A stretch of DNA of 64,000 bases from the NCBI GenBank assembly GCA_046291925.1, contig JBKBRY010000012.1:1-64000 (forward strand), in the 5' to 3' direction. The notes under the pieces were generated by a model. It did no database searches and was not told the DNA's origin. It saw only the letters and a list, made by a program, of their open reading frames with translations. This document shows, piece by piece, positions 37,823 through 47,041 of the stretch (within the stretch, counting starts at the first letter, position 1; each line of letters opens with the position of its first letter). This stretch comes from SKYB61 sp046291925. Its GTDB lineage: Bacteria; Spirochaetota; Leptospiria; Leptospirales; Leptonemataceae. The position numbers were made by a program, and so were the translations under genes.

Positions 37823-38617
37823 ATGAACATATTAATTTGCGGATATGGTTTTACAACACAATTTTTGGCAAACAATTTTGATTCATTCAATTATAAAATT
37901 TTAACACAAAAAGAAGATATACCAGAAGACTTAAAATTTCAACAAAATTCAAAATTTTTACCAGAAATTGTAATTGATTCTATACCTCCTATTTTTAAAG
38001 AAAATGAAATGATCAATCCCATTTACAAAGAAATTTTATTGGATTTGTATACTAAAAAAAAATTTGTATATACTCACATTAGCTCTACTTCTGTATATCC
38101 GGATGAGAATGCAACTTATACAGAAGAATCCGAGATTCCCTATTTTACTGAAAAAGGAAAACTTCGCTGGGAATTAGAAGAAAAAATTTTAAATGTTTTT
38201 CCTTATGCTTTGATAGTCCGAGCAGGGGGAATTTATGGTAGAGAAAGAAATCTGTTGTTGTCTTTAAAAAAAGGAAATTCTCAATCTTTATTTCGGGTTA
38301 ATAAAATTGTTTATAGGATTCATGTATATGATTTGTGTCAGATCTTACTTAAAGCTTCTATTAAAATTTGGGATTCAGGAATCGAAACCTCTATTTTTAG
38401 AGGATACAAAAGAAAAAATTTAATTCTTGCCATAGAACCTAAAAATACATACCTTCAAGAGGTTTTGGAATATTTAAAAGCAAATTTTCAAATAGAAATC
38501 AGTAAGAGTTTGGAATCTACGAAAACAACGCGAATCTTAAAAAGTCTTTATTCTAAAGATCTTATTGATTTTAAGTATCCAGACATCTTTTCCTTTTTTA
38601 ATGAATTTTCAGAATGA
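37823..38617 (+). CDS. NAD(P)-binding SDR, YeeZ-like nucleoside-sugar epimerase family
   Basis: A 264-residue Rossmann-fold protein. The N-terminus ILICGYGFTTQFLA has the Gly-x-Gly-x2-x nucleotide loop of atypical SDRs. THISSTSVYPDENATY carries the Ser and Tyr region of extended SDRs, RWELEEKIL is the position of the active-site helix, and ALIVRAGGIYGRERNLL is the typical YeeZ/epimerase strand. The catalytic YxxxK is not visible, as is common in this subgroup, so enzymatic activity is uncertain. It has its own short promoter gap and is followed by the antiporter gene. Confidence 0.78.
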   Translation: MNILICGYGFTTQFLANNFDSFNYKILTQKEDIPEDLKFQQNSKFLPEIVIDSIPPIFKENEMINPIYKEILLDLYTKKKFVYTHISSTSVYPDENATYTEESEIPYFTEKGKLRWELEEKILNVFPYALIVRAGGIYGRERNLLLSLKKGNSQSLFRVNKIVYRIHVYDLCQILLKASIKIWDSGIETSIFRGYKRKNLILAIEPKNTYLQEVLEYLKANFQIEISKSLESTKTTRILKSLYSKDLIDFKYPDIFSFFNEFSE

Positions 38618-38683
38618 TTTTTTTGCTTGAATCAATAAACCATTTAAATAAGTATGATTTTAAATTTTTTAGAGTTAAAGAAA

Positions 38684-40744
38684 ATGAACCAATTCATATC
38701 GAATTTTGTTTCTATTTATTCGGAAGCTCAAAAAAACAACTTTTTTTATTTTACTATAATTTTTTTTTTAATTTCTGTTATACCCATTCTTTTTAAAAGA
38801 ATGAATTTGCCTTTTGTGTTTGGCTTTATTCTTTTTGGAATGGTTCTGGGTCCTCATGGTTTAGCTTTGATTGAAAGAACACCAGTAATTGAGTTTTTTT
38901 CTAAGATTGGACTCTTATATATTATGTTTTTGGCGGGTTTAGAATTGGATTTTCGAGAGTTCCAGAAAAATAAGCATAAAAGCATTGTGTTTGGTAGTTT
39001 GACTTTTTGGGTTCCTTTATTTATAGCTTTCTTTTTGTGTTATAAGATTTTGCATTTTGATTTTCTTGCCAGTCTGATGGTTTCCATAATGTTTTCTACT
39101 CATACATTACTTGCGTATCCTATCGTAAGCAAATATAATTTGGTTAAAAGAGAAGAAGTTGCAATAACTGTAGGAGGAACCATCATTACGGACACTTTAG
39201 TGCTTTTGTTGTTTATATTTATAGTGAACCATTCAAAGGGTAAGTTGGATTATGAGTTTACCTTGCAATTTTTATTGATTTTTGCTATATTTTACATGAT
39301 TATGTTTTATTTGATACCAAAAATCTCAAGTTGGTTTTTCCAGAAAATAGAAAGTGAAAAATACATTCAATTGGCATATGTATTTAGTGTTATTTTTTTC
39401 TCGGTTTATTTGGCAGAAATTTCTTATTTAGAACCTATAATAGGGGCTTTTGCTGCGGGTTTAGCTTTAAATCGTATGATACCCAATACATCTTTGTTAA
39501 TGCAAAGGATTGATTTGATTGGTAATGCTATTTTTATACCTATTTTTATGATTTTTGTTGGAATGGTGATAGATGTAAATCTACTTTTTAAGGATATTCA
39601 AACTTTAAAAATTGCCTTGATACTTTCTTTTGGTGCTATATTAAGTAAAGGGGTTGCATCTTACATTTTAAAACTTTTTTATCCTTTTAATTGGAAACAA
39701 GTAAATTTAATTTTTGGGTTAAGTAGTGCTCATGCTGCAGCAACTTTGGCAGTGATTTTAGTAGGTTATGAACTGAACCTCGTAGACGAATACATTTTGA
39801 ATGGAACCATCATTTTGATCATGTTTACTTCTTTGTTTTCTTCTCTTTTAACGGAGCATACAAGTAAAAAAATACTTTTGGAAGAAGAAAAAGAAATAGA
39901 AAAAATTAAGGAATTGGATACCCAAGAAACTATTTTAATTCCAGTAGTGAATTTAGAAACAATGCATAGGCTCATTGAATTGTCGCTGTTAATGGTTCCT
40001 CCGAATTCTTCGAATTCTTTAAATATTCTGACGGTAGTACCCAATGACGAATTGGCAGAATCCAATATTTTAAACACAAAATCAAAAATAGAAAATTTTC
40101 TTATGAATAATTCACCTGAAAGTATAAACAAATTTAATATAATTACAGCTATTGACCAAAATCCTGTAAGTGGAATTGCTATTAAAGCAAAAGAGATTAT
40201 GGCAGAAATGGTTGTTTTGGGTTGGCCAAGTCGAACAAATATATTAGAGAAATTTTTTGCTGGAGAAAAATTACAAAATATGATTCATACCATCTATAAA
40301 AATATTTTTATATGTAATTTAGAAAATCCGATTACTTGGAATCATAGAATTATGTTTTTTTTGGGTGAATATAGTGAGAAGGAACCTGGTTTTGAATTTG
40401 TATTTAGAAAAATAACTTTACTCTGTAAAAAATTGTCAATACCTATGTACATTTTATGCAATCAAAATACACAAAATGCTGTACAAGAATTCTTAAAAAA
40501 TTTCAAAAACAAAATAGAAATCCATTTTATTTCTTTTTTATGGAAAGATTTCGAGGATTTAGATTTGGTTTTGAATAATGTACGTTTAGAAGATTTGGTA
40601 ATATTTTTATGTTCAAGAAAAGGTTATGTATCTTACATAAATGCGTATGATTCTATTTTTGAAAAATTGAATAAATATTTAAAAAATAATAACAAAATTG
40701 TCATTTATCCACAACAAAGAATTTTAGAAAAAGTGATTCTTTAA
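38684..40744 (+). CDS. CPA2-family monovalent cation:proton antiporter
   Basis: A 686-residue membrane protein (ATG 38654 would add 10 residues; neither start has a strong Shine-Dalgarno). About twelve helices follow the CPA2 pattern: LPFVFGFILFGMVLGPHG, MFLAGLELDFREF, STHTLLAYPIV, GGTIITDTLVLLLF with the ion-path Asp, YLEPIIGAFAAGLALNR and SSAHAAATLAVILVGYEL. Residues about 420-686 are a cytosolic tail with a universal-stress-protein-like fold (AEMVVLGWPSR) rather than TrkA-N. Such proteins exchange Na+ or K+ for H+ for pH and ion control. The tail may sense nucleotide or redox state. Confidence 0.88.
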   Translation: MNQFISNFVSIYSEAQKNNFFYFTIIFFLISVIPILFKRMNLPFVFGFILFGMVLGPHGLALIERTPVIEFFSKIGLLYIMFLAGLELDFREFQKNKHKSIVFGSLTFWVPLFIAFFLCYKILHFDFLASLMVSIMFSTHTLLAYPIVSKYNLVKREEVAITVGGTIITDTLVLLLFIFIVNHSKGKLDYEFTLQFLLIFAIFYMIMFYLIPKISSWFFQKIESEKYIQLAYVFSVIFFSVYLAEISYLEPIIGAFAAGLALNRMIPNTSLLMQRIDLIGNAIFIPIFMIFVGMVIDVNLLFKDIQTLKIALILSFGAILSKGVASYILKLFYPFNWKQVNLIFGLSSAHAAATLAVILVGYELNLVDEYILNGTIILIMFTSLFSSLLTEHTSKKILLEEEKEIEKIKELDTQETILIPVVNLETMHRLIELSLLMVPPNSSNSLNILTVVPNDELAESNILNTKSKIENFLMNNSPESINKFNIITAIDQNPVSGIAIKAKEIMAEMVVLGWPSRTNILEKFFAGEKLQNMIHTIYKNIFICNLENPITWNHRIMFFLGEYSEKEPGFEFVFRKITLLCKKLSIPMYILCNQNTQNAVQEFLKNFKNKIEIHFISFLWKDFEDLDLVLNNVRLEDLVIFLCSRKGYVSYINAYDSIFEKLNKYLKNNNKIVIYPQQRILEKVIL

Positions 40745-40885
40745 AAAAAGTTTAAAAATTTTTATTTTTAGAATGAATCTCAATATAAACAAAAAAAATG
40801 CCAGTAAATTTTTTTTTCTTGCTTATATTTATAAAATATTTAAGATAAAAAATTATTAAATACTTAATTAGCCATTGGAGGAATT
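40745..40885 (+). promoter_or_regulatory. Promoter region of the molybdoenzyme operon
   Basis: This 141-bp, very A/T-rich gap precedes the molybdoenzyme gene. A possible promoter is TTGCTT (40819-40824) with TAAGAT (40841-40846) 16 bases later. GGAGG (40877-40881) lies 4 bases before the ATG at 40886. The element CCAGTAAATTT (40801-40811) also occurs upstream of the ACIII operon at 54038-54048. I see no convincing FNR half-site pair. Confidence 0.35.
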
Positions 40886-43800
40886 ATGGAAATATCAAGG
40901 AAAAGCTTTTTAAAGCTTTTGGGTATTGCAGGAAGCTCAGCAGTATTAGGTTCTTTAAAAAATAAGCAATTGTTTGCTTTTACTGAACCCTTTAAACATG
41001 AAAATCCTTTAAAGGGATATCCCAACCGAGAATGGGAAAAGCACTATAGAAATCTTTTTGATTATGATTCTACATTTCATTTCTTATGTGCACCGAATGA
41101 CACTCATAATTGTTTGTTAAAGGTATATGTTAAAAATGGAATTGCTGTTAGAATTGGTCCTTCTTTTGGTTATGGAAAAGCAACAGATATCTATGGAAAT
41201 AAGACATCTCATAGATGGGATCCAAGGTGTTGCCAGAAAGGTCTTGCTTTGATTCGAAGATTTTATGGGGATAGAAGAGTCAAAGAACCTATGATTCGAA
41301 AAGGATTTTATGAATGGTATAAGCAAGATTTTCCAAGAGATTCAGAAACAGGAAAGCCGCCGGAAAATTTCTTTAGAAGAGGACAGGACGATTGGATTAA
41401 AATTACATGGGAAGAAGCCTTTGCAATTACTGCAAAAACTTTAGAAAATGTTGTAAAGACTTATTCAGGAGAATCAGGTAAAGAGTACTTATCAAAGCAA
41501 GGTTATGATCCAGAAATGATAGAGGCAATGAAAGGTGCAGGAACTCAAACCCTAAAATTCAGAGGCGGAATGGCAGCTCTGGGTGCTACTCGAATCTTTG
41601 CACAATACAGATTAGCCAATATGATGGCTTTATTGGATGCAAAAGTTCGAAATGTAGATCCTGCTAAGGCAGTAGGGGCAAGAGGTTGGGACAATTATAG
41701 CTGGCATACAGATTTACCTCCCGGTCATCCAATGGTTACTGGGCAGCAGACGAATGATTTTGATTTAATGAATGCAGAATATGGTAAGTTGTTAGTGGTT
41801 TGGGGGATGAATTGGTTAACCACAAAAATGCCCGATTCCCATTGGTTAACAGAAGCAAGATTGAAAGGTTCAAAAGTGATTGTAATTTCTGCAGAATATA
41901 GTGCGACTATGAACAAAGCGGATTTAGGACTTGTGGTAAGACCTGGAACAACTCCTGCATTGATTTTAGGAATTTGCTATCAATTTCTAAAAAATAAAAC
42001 CTATAGTGAGGAATTTGTTAAGCGATATACAGATATGCCCTATTTAGTTCGAATGGATACTTTGCAAATTCTTCGTGCCAATGATATAGATAAAAATTAC
42101 AAATTGGCTGAATTAAAAGAAAACATTGTAGTCTTAAAAGAAGGGGAAAAACCACCGAAACCTACTTTACAATTTGGTCCCATTGTGGCGGAAAGCTTAA
42201 GAAAAGAATGGGGTGATTATGTGGTTTGGGATCGAGACACAAATTCTCCTATCATAGTCAATCGAGATCAATATGGCAATCAATTTACCATAAATGCGAG
42301 TTTGGAAGGTACTTATAAAATTAAGCTTGCCGATGGAAAAGAAGTCGAAGTACGCCCTATTTTTGATCTTATAAAAGAGTACATCCTCAATAATTTTGAT
42401 TTAAATACGGTTTCTGAAATCACTTGGGCACCAAAAGAAGGAATTTTGGAAATCTATAATGAATTAACCAAAAATAAGGGTCAAACTTTATTCTTTTTTG
42501 GTATGGGACCTAATCAATTTTTTAATAATGATCTAAAAGATAGAACTGCTTTTTTGCTTTGTGCTTTAACGGAAAATATTGGTAAGCCGGGTGCCAATAT
42601 AGGAAGTTTTGCAGGGAATTACCGTGGAGCCATATTTAGTGGTTTGCCAACTTGGATTTTTGAAGATCCTTTTCAGATTACTACCGAGGAAGAAAAACCT
42701 GTAAATATAAAAGCCTATTGGACGGGAGAATCTGTTCATTATTTTAATCATGGAGAATCCATTTTGCGAGTGGGAAAGGAAAGAATCACAGGAAAAACTC
42801 ATATACCTACACCTACAAAGTTTATTCATGTAACCAATAGCAATTCTCTAATTGGAAATATCAAAGGACATTTTGATTTAATTATGAATACCCTAAAAAA
42901 AGTAGAATTCTTAGCTATCAATGAATGGTGGTGGACCCCTTCCTGTGAATATGCTGATATTGTTTTCCCTGTAGATAGTTGGGCTGAGTTTAAACATGTA
43001 GATGCAACCATTTCTGTTACCAATCCTTTTCTGTATATATATCCAAGGACATCTTTCCCAAGAATTTATAATTCAAAATCTGATATAGAAGTGGCAGCTG
43101 GTATTGCAGAAGCTTTAGCAAAATTGACTGGAGATGAACGATTCAAAACCTATTGGAAATTTGTTTATGAAGATAAAACCCATGTGTATTTACAAAGAAT
43201 TTTTGATAATAGCAATTCTTTAAAAGGCTACAATGTATTGGATTTAGAGAAAAAAGCAAAAGAAGGAATTCCAGCTTTGGTGATGACAAGAACAAGCACG
43301 AAATCAACAGGATGGGAACAAGTAGTCGAAAATAAACCATTTTATACGAAATCTGGTAGATTGGAATTTTACCGCGAAGAAAAAGAATTTATCGATTCTG
43401 GAGAAAATTTACCTGTTTATAGAGAACCTATTGATTCTACCTTTTATGAACCCAACACAATTGTTGCCAAAAGTCATATTGCAATAAAACCCAAGACACC
43501 AGATCAATATGGGGTTGATATCAATAATCTAGACGGAGAAATTCGACAAGGAAGAAATGTTGTTAAGTCTTGGGAACAACTTAAAAATACAAAACATCCT
43601 TTACTCAATAAAGGGTATCGATTTGTTTTTCATACACCCAAATATAGGCATGGGGTTCATACATTTGGACATGATACTGATATTATATCCATTTGGTTTG
43701 GTCCTTTTGGAGATATGTACCGAAGGGATAAAAGAAAACCTTATGTATCCGAAGCGTATATAGATATCAATCCTCTTGATGCGAGAGAATTGGGACTAAA

Positions 43801-44332
43801 CGATGGTGATTATGTTTACGTAGATGCAGATCCGCACGATAGACCTTTTAAGGGATGGCAGAATCGTAATAAAGATTATCAAGTTGCAAGACTCTTATGT
43901 AGAGTTCGATTCTATAATGGTACACCAAGAGGTATTACAAGAATGTGGCATAATATGTCTCCAGCAACTTATGGAACTGTTTTAGGGCAAAAAACCAATC
44001 CCAAAGGTTTAGCTATTAACGAGAAAACAGGATACATTTCTTTATTTAGAAGTGGTTCTCATCAGAGTTGTACGAGAGGTTACATTAAACCCACCCATAT
44101 GACAGATTCTTTAGTAAGAAAAAATTTAATTGGTCAAGTTATAGGCAAAGGTTTTGCACCTGATGTACATTGTCCAACGGGTGCACCAAGAGAATCCTTT
44201 GTTAAAATTACGAAAGCAGAGGCTGGTGGTATAGAAGGAAAAACTGCTTGGGAAGTAACAAAAAAGGGAATTCGTCCAACTTATGAATCCCCCTTATTCA
44301 AAAAATACTTACAAGGAAATTTTATAAGTTAA
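40886..44332 (+). CDS. Periplasmic type II molybdenum oxidoreductase, alpha subunit (NXR/NAR-like)
   Basis: An 1,148-residue Mo-bisPGD catalytic subunit of the DMSO reductase superfamily. The N-terminus ISRKSFLKLLG is a Tat-like signal with Arg-Lys in place of Arg-Arg, so export to the periplasm is expected. His65, Cys68, Cys76 and Cys115/116 (in DPRCCQKG) are candidate ligands of the FS0 cluster. WDNYSWHTDLPPGHP (268-282) aligns with the NarG segment carrying the Mo-ligating Asp, placing it in type II. Length, Tat signal and the beta/gamma/chaperone neighbours match periplasmic nitrite oxidoreductase, nitrate, chlorate or selenate reductases. The string CAPNDTHNCLLKVYVKNG reminds me of the Nitrospira/anammox NXR branch. 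Substrate and direction are not decided. Confidence 0.85.
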   Translation: MEISRKSFLKLLGIAGSSAVLGSLKNKQLFAFTEPFKHENPLKGYPNREWEKHYRNLFDYDSTFHFLCAPNDTHNCLLKVYVKNGIAVRIGPSFGYGKATDIYGNKTSHRWDPRCCQKGLALIRRFYGDRRVKEPMIRKGFYEWYKQDFPRDSETGKPPENFFRRGQDDWIKITWEEAFAITAKTLENVVKTYSGESGKEYLSKQGYDPEMIEAMKGAGTQTLKFRGGMAALGATRIFAQYRLANMMALLDAKVRNVDPAKAVGARGWDNYSWHTDLPPGHPMVTGQQTNDFDLMNAEYGKLLVVWGMNWLTTKMPDSHWLTEARLKGSKVIVISAEYSATMNKADLGLVVRPGTTPALILGICYQFLKNKTYSEEFVKRYTDMPYLVRMDTLQILRANDIDKNYKLAELKENIVVLKEGEKPPKPTLQFGPIVAESLRKEWGDYVVWDRDTNSPIIVNRDQYGNQFTINASLEGTYKIKLADGKEVEVRPIFDLIKEYILNNFDLNTVSEITWAPKEGILEIYNELTKNKGQTLFFFGMGPNQFFNNDLKDRTAFLLCALTENIGKPGANIGSFAGNYRGAIFSGLPTWIFEDPFQITTEEEKPVNIKAYWTGESVHYFNHGESILRVGKERITGKTHIPTPTKFIHVTNSNSLIGNIKGHFDLIMNTLKKVEFLAINEWWWTPSCEYADIVFPVDSWAEFKHVDATISVTNPFLYIYPRTSFPRIYNSKSDIEVAAGIAEALAKLTGDERFKTYWKFVYEDKTHVYLQRIFDNSNSLKGYNVLDLEKKAKEGIPALVMTRTSTKSTGWEQVVENKPFYTKSGRLEFYREEKEFIDSGENLPVYREPIDSTFYEPNTIVAKSHIAIKPKTPDQYGVDINNLDGEIRQGRNVVKSWEQLKNTKHPLLNKGYRFVFHTPKYRHGVHTFGHDTDIISIWFGPFGDMYRRDKRKPYVSEAYIDINPLDARELGLNDGDYVYVDADPHDRPFKGWQNRNKDYQVARLLCRVRFYNGTPRGITRMWHNMSPATYGTVLGQKTNPKGLAINEKTGYISLFRSGSHQSCTRGYIKPTHMTDSLVRKNLIGQVIGKGFAPDVHCPTGAPRESFVKITKAEAGGIEGKTAWEVTKKGIRPTYESPLFKKYLQGNFIS

Positions 44333-44362
44333 AATTTATAAAAAAAATATAAAGGAGTTTTT

Positions 44363-45490
44363 ATGTCTAAAGTAAACAATTGGCAAATTAATAGAGAAAT
44401 GGAATATCCATACGAAGAAAATAGGCCCAATAAACAAGTAGCGTATATTTTTGATACCAATAAGTGTATAGCTTGCCAAACCTGTTCTGTTGCTTGCAAA
44501 ACAACTTGGACATCTGGCAAAGGTCAAGAAGAAATGTTTTGGAATAATGTAGAAACAAAACCTTATGGATCCTATCCTATTGCTTGGGATCTAAAAATTT
44601 TGGAATTGCTTGGGGAACAAAAATGGAATAAGGATCAATATGTAGGAAAAACAATATACGAGGCAACCCCAATGGGAGAGAGAGTTCTTGGTTTTCTACC
44701 AGAAAGCGAGGATTATATAAGCCCTAATATAGGAGAAGACGAGATCTCTTCAATAGTAGAAAAAGGAGCTTTCTTTAAAAATGTTCACTCTGCTTGGATG
44801 TTTTATTTAGCAAGAATTTGTAACCATTGTACATATCCTGCTTGTTTAGCTGCTTGTCCAAGAAAGGCTATTTACAAAAGAGACGAAGACGGTGTAGTAC
44901 TGATTGATCAGACCCGCTGTAGAGGATACAAAGAATGTGTTCGAGCTTGTCCCTACAAAAAGACATTTTATAATATAGTAACAAGAACCTCAGAAAAGTG
45001 TATTGCTTGTTATCCTCTACTGGAAAGGGGAGAACAACCAAGATGCGTTCAAACTTGTATAGGTAAAATTCGCCTTCAGGGTTGGCTTTCTAAACCCGAT
45101 TCTATTGATGAGGATAATCCTATAGATTATATTGTCTATGTAAAAAAAGTTGCTTTGCCCTTGTATCCTCAATTTGGTTTAGAACCCAATGTATATTACA
45201 TTCCTCCTATTCATGTTCCCGAGAAATTTTTAAAACAAATGTTTGGTCCAAATGTTAAACAAGCAATAGAAACTTATCGAAAGGTACATGAGGATAAAAA
45301 ACTCTTAGCTGCTTTTTTGTTGTTTGGAAATACACCAGAGATTATTACGAAGTTTAAGGCAGAAGAAAACGAAGCAGTGGGATATAATAATAAAGGAGAA
45401 GAAATCGTACGAGTACCTTATACAGAACCATTTTTCCAACGACCTTTCTTCGATAAGGAAAGAGAAGTGTATAGATTGAATACTTTATAA
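44363..45490 (+). CDS. Type II molybdoenzyme beta subunit, four-cluster ferredoxin (NarH/NxrB-like)
   Basis: A 375-residue electron-transfer protein without its own signal, expected to be exported by hitch-hiking on the alpha subunit. Cys35, 38, 41 and 45 (CIACQTCSVAC) start the first cluster; RICNHCTYPACLAACPRKAI, CRGYKECVRACPYKK and CIACYPLL...CVQTCIGK complete four binding sites. In CRGYKEC a Tyr replaces the second Cys, the position where NarH has Trp, which predicts one [3Fe-4S] cluster. It passes electrons between the Mo site and the haem b subunit. AAAGGAG lies 8 bases before the ATG. Confidence 0.92.
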   Translation: MSKVNNWQINREMEYPYEENRPNKQVAYIFDTNKCIACQTCSVACKTTWTSGKGQEEMFWNNVETKPYGSYPIAWDLKILELLGEQKWNKDQYVGKTIYEATPMGERVLGFLPESEDYISPNIGEDEISSIVEKGAFFKNVHSAWMFYLARICNHCTYPACLAACPRKAIYKRDEDGVVLIDQTRCRGYKECVRACPYKKTFYNIVTRTSEKCIACYPLLERGEQPRCVQTCIGKIRLQGWLSKPDSIDEDNPIDYIVYVKKVALPLYPQFGLEPNVYYIPPIHVPEKFLKQMFGPNVKQAIETYRKVHEDKKLLAAFLLFGNTPEIITKFKAEENEAVGYNNKGEEIVRVPYTEPFFQRPFFDKEREVYRLNTL

Positions 45491-45516
45491 TTGAATACTT
45501 TATTAGGGAGAAAAAT

Positions 45517-46326
45517 ATGAAATTAAAATTATTTTATAAATTTTTAATTTTGATGTTTGTTGTAGTTAATGGATTGTATTCCAAAGAATATATAATAAAA
45601 AAAATATCCATGGATAATTCTTTTTTTCTTAATCTTGACCCGAATCATTCCCAATGGAATAAAATTAACGCAAAAAAAATTGAGTTAATGCCCCAGAATA
45701 TAACAACCCCGTCTTTACAAAAAAGAACTGTTCCTTATGTAGTATTTAAATCTTTCCATAATGGAGAGTATATAGCTTTTCTTTTGGAATGGTTGGATCC
45801 TACAAAGAATGATTTTGTAGATACAGATAGGGCAAGTGATGCTTGTGCTATTCAATTTCCAAGAGGAGATTTTAATTCTACAAGCCCTTTTATGGGACAT
45901 GAAGGCTCAGCAGTTGTAATTTTTCATTGGAAAGCAGTATGGAACCGAGATGTAGAGAAAGGTTTTGTGGATTTAGAGCAAATTTATCCTAATGTCTTTA
46001 CAGAAACTTATATGTTTGGTAAAAATATTGCGAAAGAAGCAAGAAATCCACTATCTCAAGACAAACGGGAAACTCCTGCGGAACAATTAACAGCGATGGG
46101 ATTTGGAACTTCCACACATTCAGAAAATCCCGAAATTCGCGCTTGGGGAATCAAAACAGAGAAAGGATGGAAGGTGATGTTTTCTTACAAAATCGATACT
46201 GAGTTATTGCCAAACTTAAAACCAAATTCTAAAACGGGAATCGGATTTGCAATTTGGGGTGGAAACAATGGAGACATAGGTGCAAGAAAAAACTATACTC
46301 CATGGAATGAAATTAAAATTGAGTGA
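45517..46326 (+). CDS. Type II molybdoenzyme gamma subunit, haem b (EB_dh domain)
   Basis: A 269-residue periplasmic protein with a Sec signal (hydrophobic 8-20, cleavage near LYSKE). The beta-sandwich of ethylbenzene dehydrogenase gamma-like proteins is recognisable: DPNHSQWNKINAKKIELMPQ, a central SPFMGHEGSAVVIFHWKA where Met126 is the expected axial haem ligand, and a late WKVMFSYKI strand region with Lys candidates for the second ligand. It would take electrons from the beta subunit and hand them to soluble cytochrome c. No membrane anchor is present, so the complex should be soluble in the periplasm. Confidence 0.88.
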   Translation: MKLKLFYKFLILMFVVVNGLYSKEYIIKKISMDNSFFLNLDPNHSQWNKINAKKIELMPQNITTPSLQKRTVPYVVFKSFHNGEYIAFLLEWLDPTKNDFVDTDRASDACAIQFPRGDFNSTSPFMGHEGSAVVIFHWKAVWNRDVEKGFVDLEQIYPNVFTETYMFGKNIAKEARNPLSQDKRETPAEQLTAMGFGTSTHSENPEIRAWGIKTEKGWKVMFSYKIDTELLPNLKPNSKTGIGFAIWGGNNGDIGARKNYTPWNEIKIE

Positions 46327-46332
46327 TCCATT

Positions 46333-46992
46333 ATGAGTGCTTTACAAACCAATTCAGAAAATTTATTAATTTTATCTGATTTATATCGTTTTATGGCTTT
46401 AGGATTAGAGGAAATGGACTGGAAAAACCAGTCCCTCTTCTTTGATACTTTAAAAGATTTTTTAAGTATACCCTTTCAAGACTATGAATTTTATAAAAAA
46501 GGAAATTACCAACAAGAAATATCCATCTTAAATAAATTAACCATCTACGAAAAGATACCATTAGAAGCGGAATACCATAGAATGTTTAATACCCAAACAG
46601 GAATTCCCTTTTCGGAAGGGAGTTATGTTTCTTTAGAAAAAGGAAATCTAATTGGAGATGTTATGGGCTTTTATAAGGCTGTTGGTTATCCCTTTAATAC
46701 AGAAAAACATGGTAGTCCCGATGCCATAAAAGTAGAGCTGGGATTTATTTCTTTTTTGTTTTTAAAAGAATTCAATATTTTAGTGGGTGATGAATTCTTA
46801 GGAGAAGAAAAAGAAGAAAAACTGGAAATTCTTAGAGATTTAAGGGATAAATTCTATTTTGAACATTTACTTCCTTGGGTACCAGAATTTATGAATACTT
46901 TAATCAATTCTTCGAATCATGAATTTTATATTAATTTAATGGCAATTTTAAAGACATTAATAGAAAATTATAGAAATTATTTAAAAAATTAG
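46333..46992 (+). CDS. TorD/NarJ-like molybdoenzyme chaperone
   Basis: A 219-residue, all-helical cytosolic protein. LLILSDLYRFMALGLE begins the fold, and EAEYHRMFNTQTGIPFSEGSYV is the conserved E-x2-R-F/L...P-x2-S-x2 loop of the TorD family. DAIKVELGFISFLFLKEF and the later HLLPWVPEF match helix 5-6, including the usual LPWxxxF. Such chaperones hold the unfolded catalytic subunit, guard cofactor insertion and proofread the Tat signal. It lies 6 bases after the gamma gene, so it should serve this enzyme specifically. Confidence 0.88.
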   Translation: MSALQTNSENLLILSDLYRFMALGLEEMDWKNQSLFFDTLKDFLSIPFQDYEFYKKGNYQQEISILNKLTIYEKIPLEAEYHRMFNTQTGIPFSEGSYVSLEKGNLIGDVMGFYKAVGYPFNTEKHGSPDAIKVELGFISFLFLKEFNILVGDEFLGEEKEEKLEILRDLRDKFYFEHLLPWVPEFMNTLINSSNHEFYINLMAILKTLIENYRNYLKN

Positions 46993-47007
46993 TTTTGATT
47001 TTTTGTA

Positions 47008-47041
47008 ATTTATATATATAATATATATTATATATATAAAT
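47008..47041. repeat. Perfect 34-bp A/T palindrome
   Basis: Every base from 47008 to 47041 pairs with its mirror position (centre between 47024 and 47025). It consists only of A and T, mainly alternating TA steps. It begins 16 bases after the chaperone stop and ends where the candidate riboswitch begins. It could form a cruciform, provide the -10 region of a moaA promoter (TATAAT at 47017-47022), or act as a weak stop for the upstream transcript. Being pure TA-type DNA, part of the symmetry could be low complexity. Confidence 0.75.

Noticed and set aside
39766..40131. 121-codon minus-strand open frame inside the antiporter gene
   Set aside because: It is antisense to a clear CPA2 protein and reads like mirrored hydrophobic coding.
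8613..40846. Shared 15-base string TAAAATATTTAAGAT upstream of pepA and of the molybdoenzyme
   Set aside because: It contains a single G and no C; matches of this length are expected by chance in such A/T-rich gaps. The TAAGAT may simply be a common -10.
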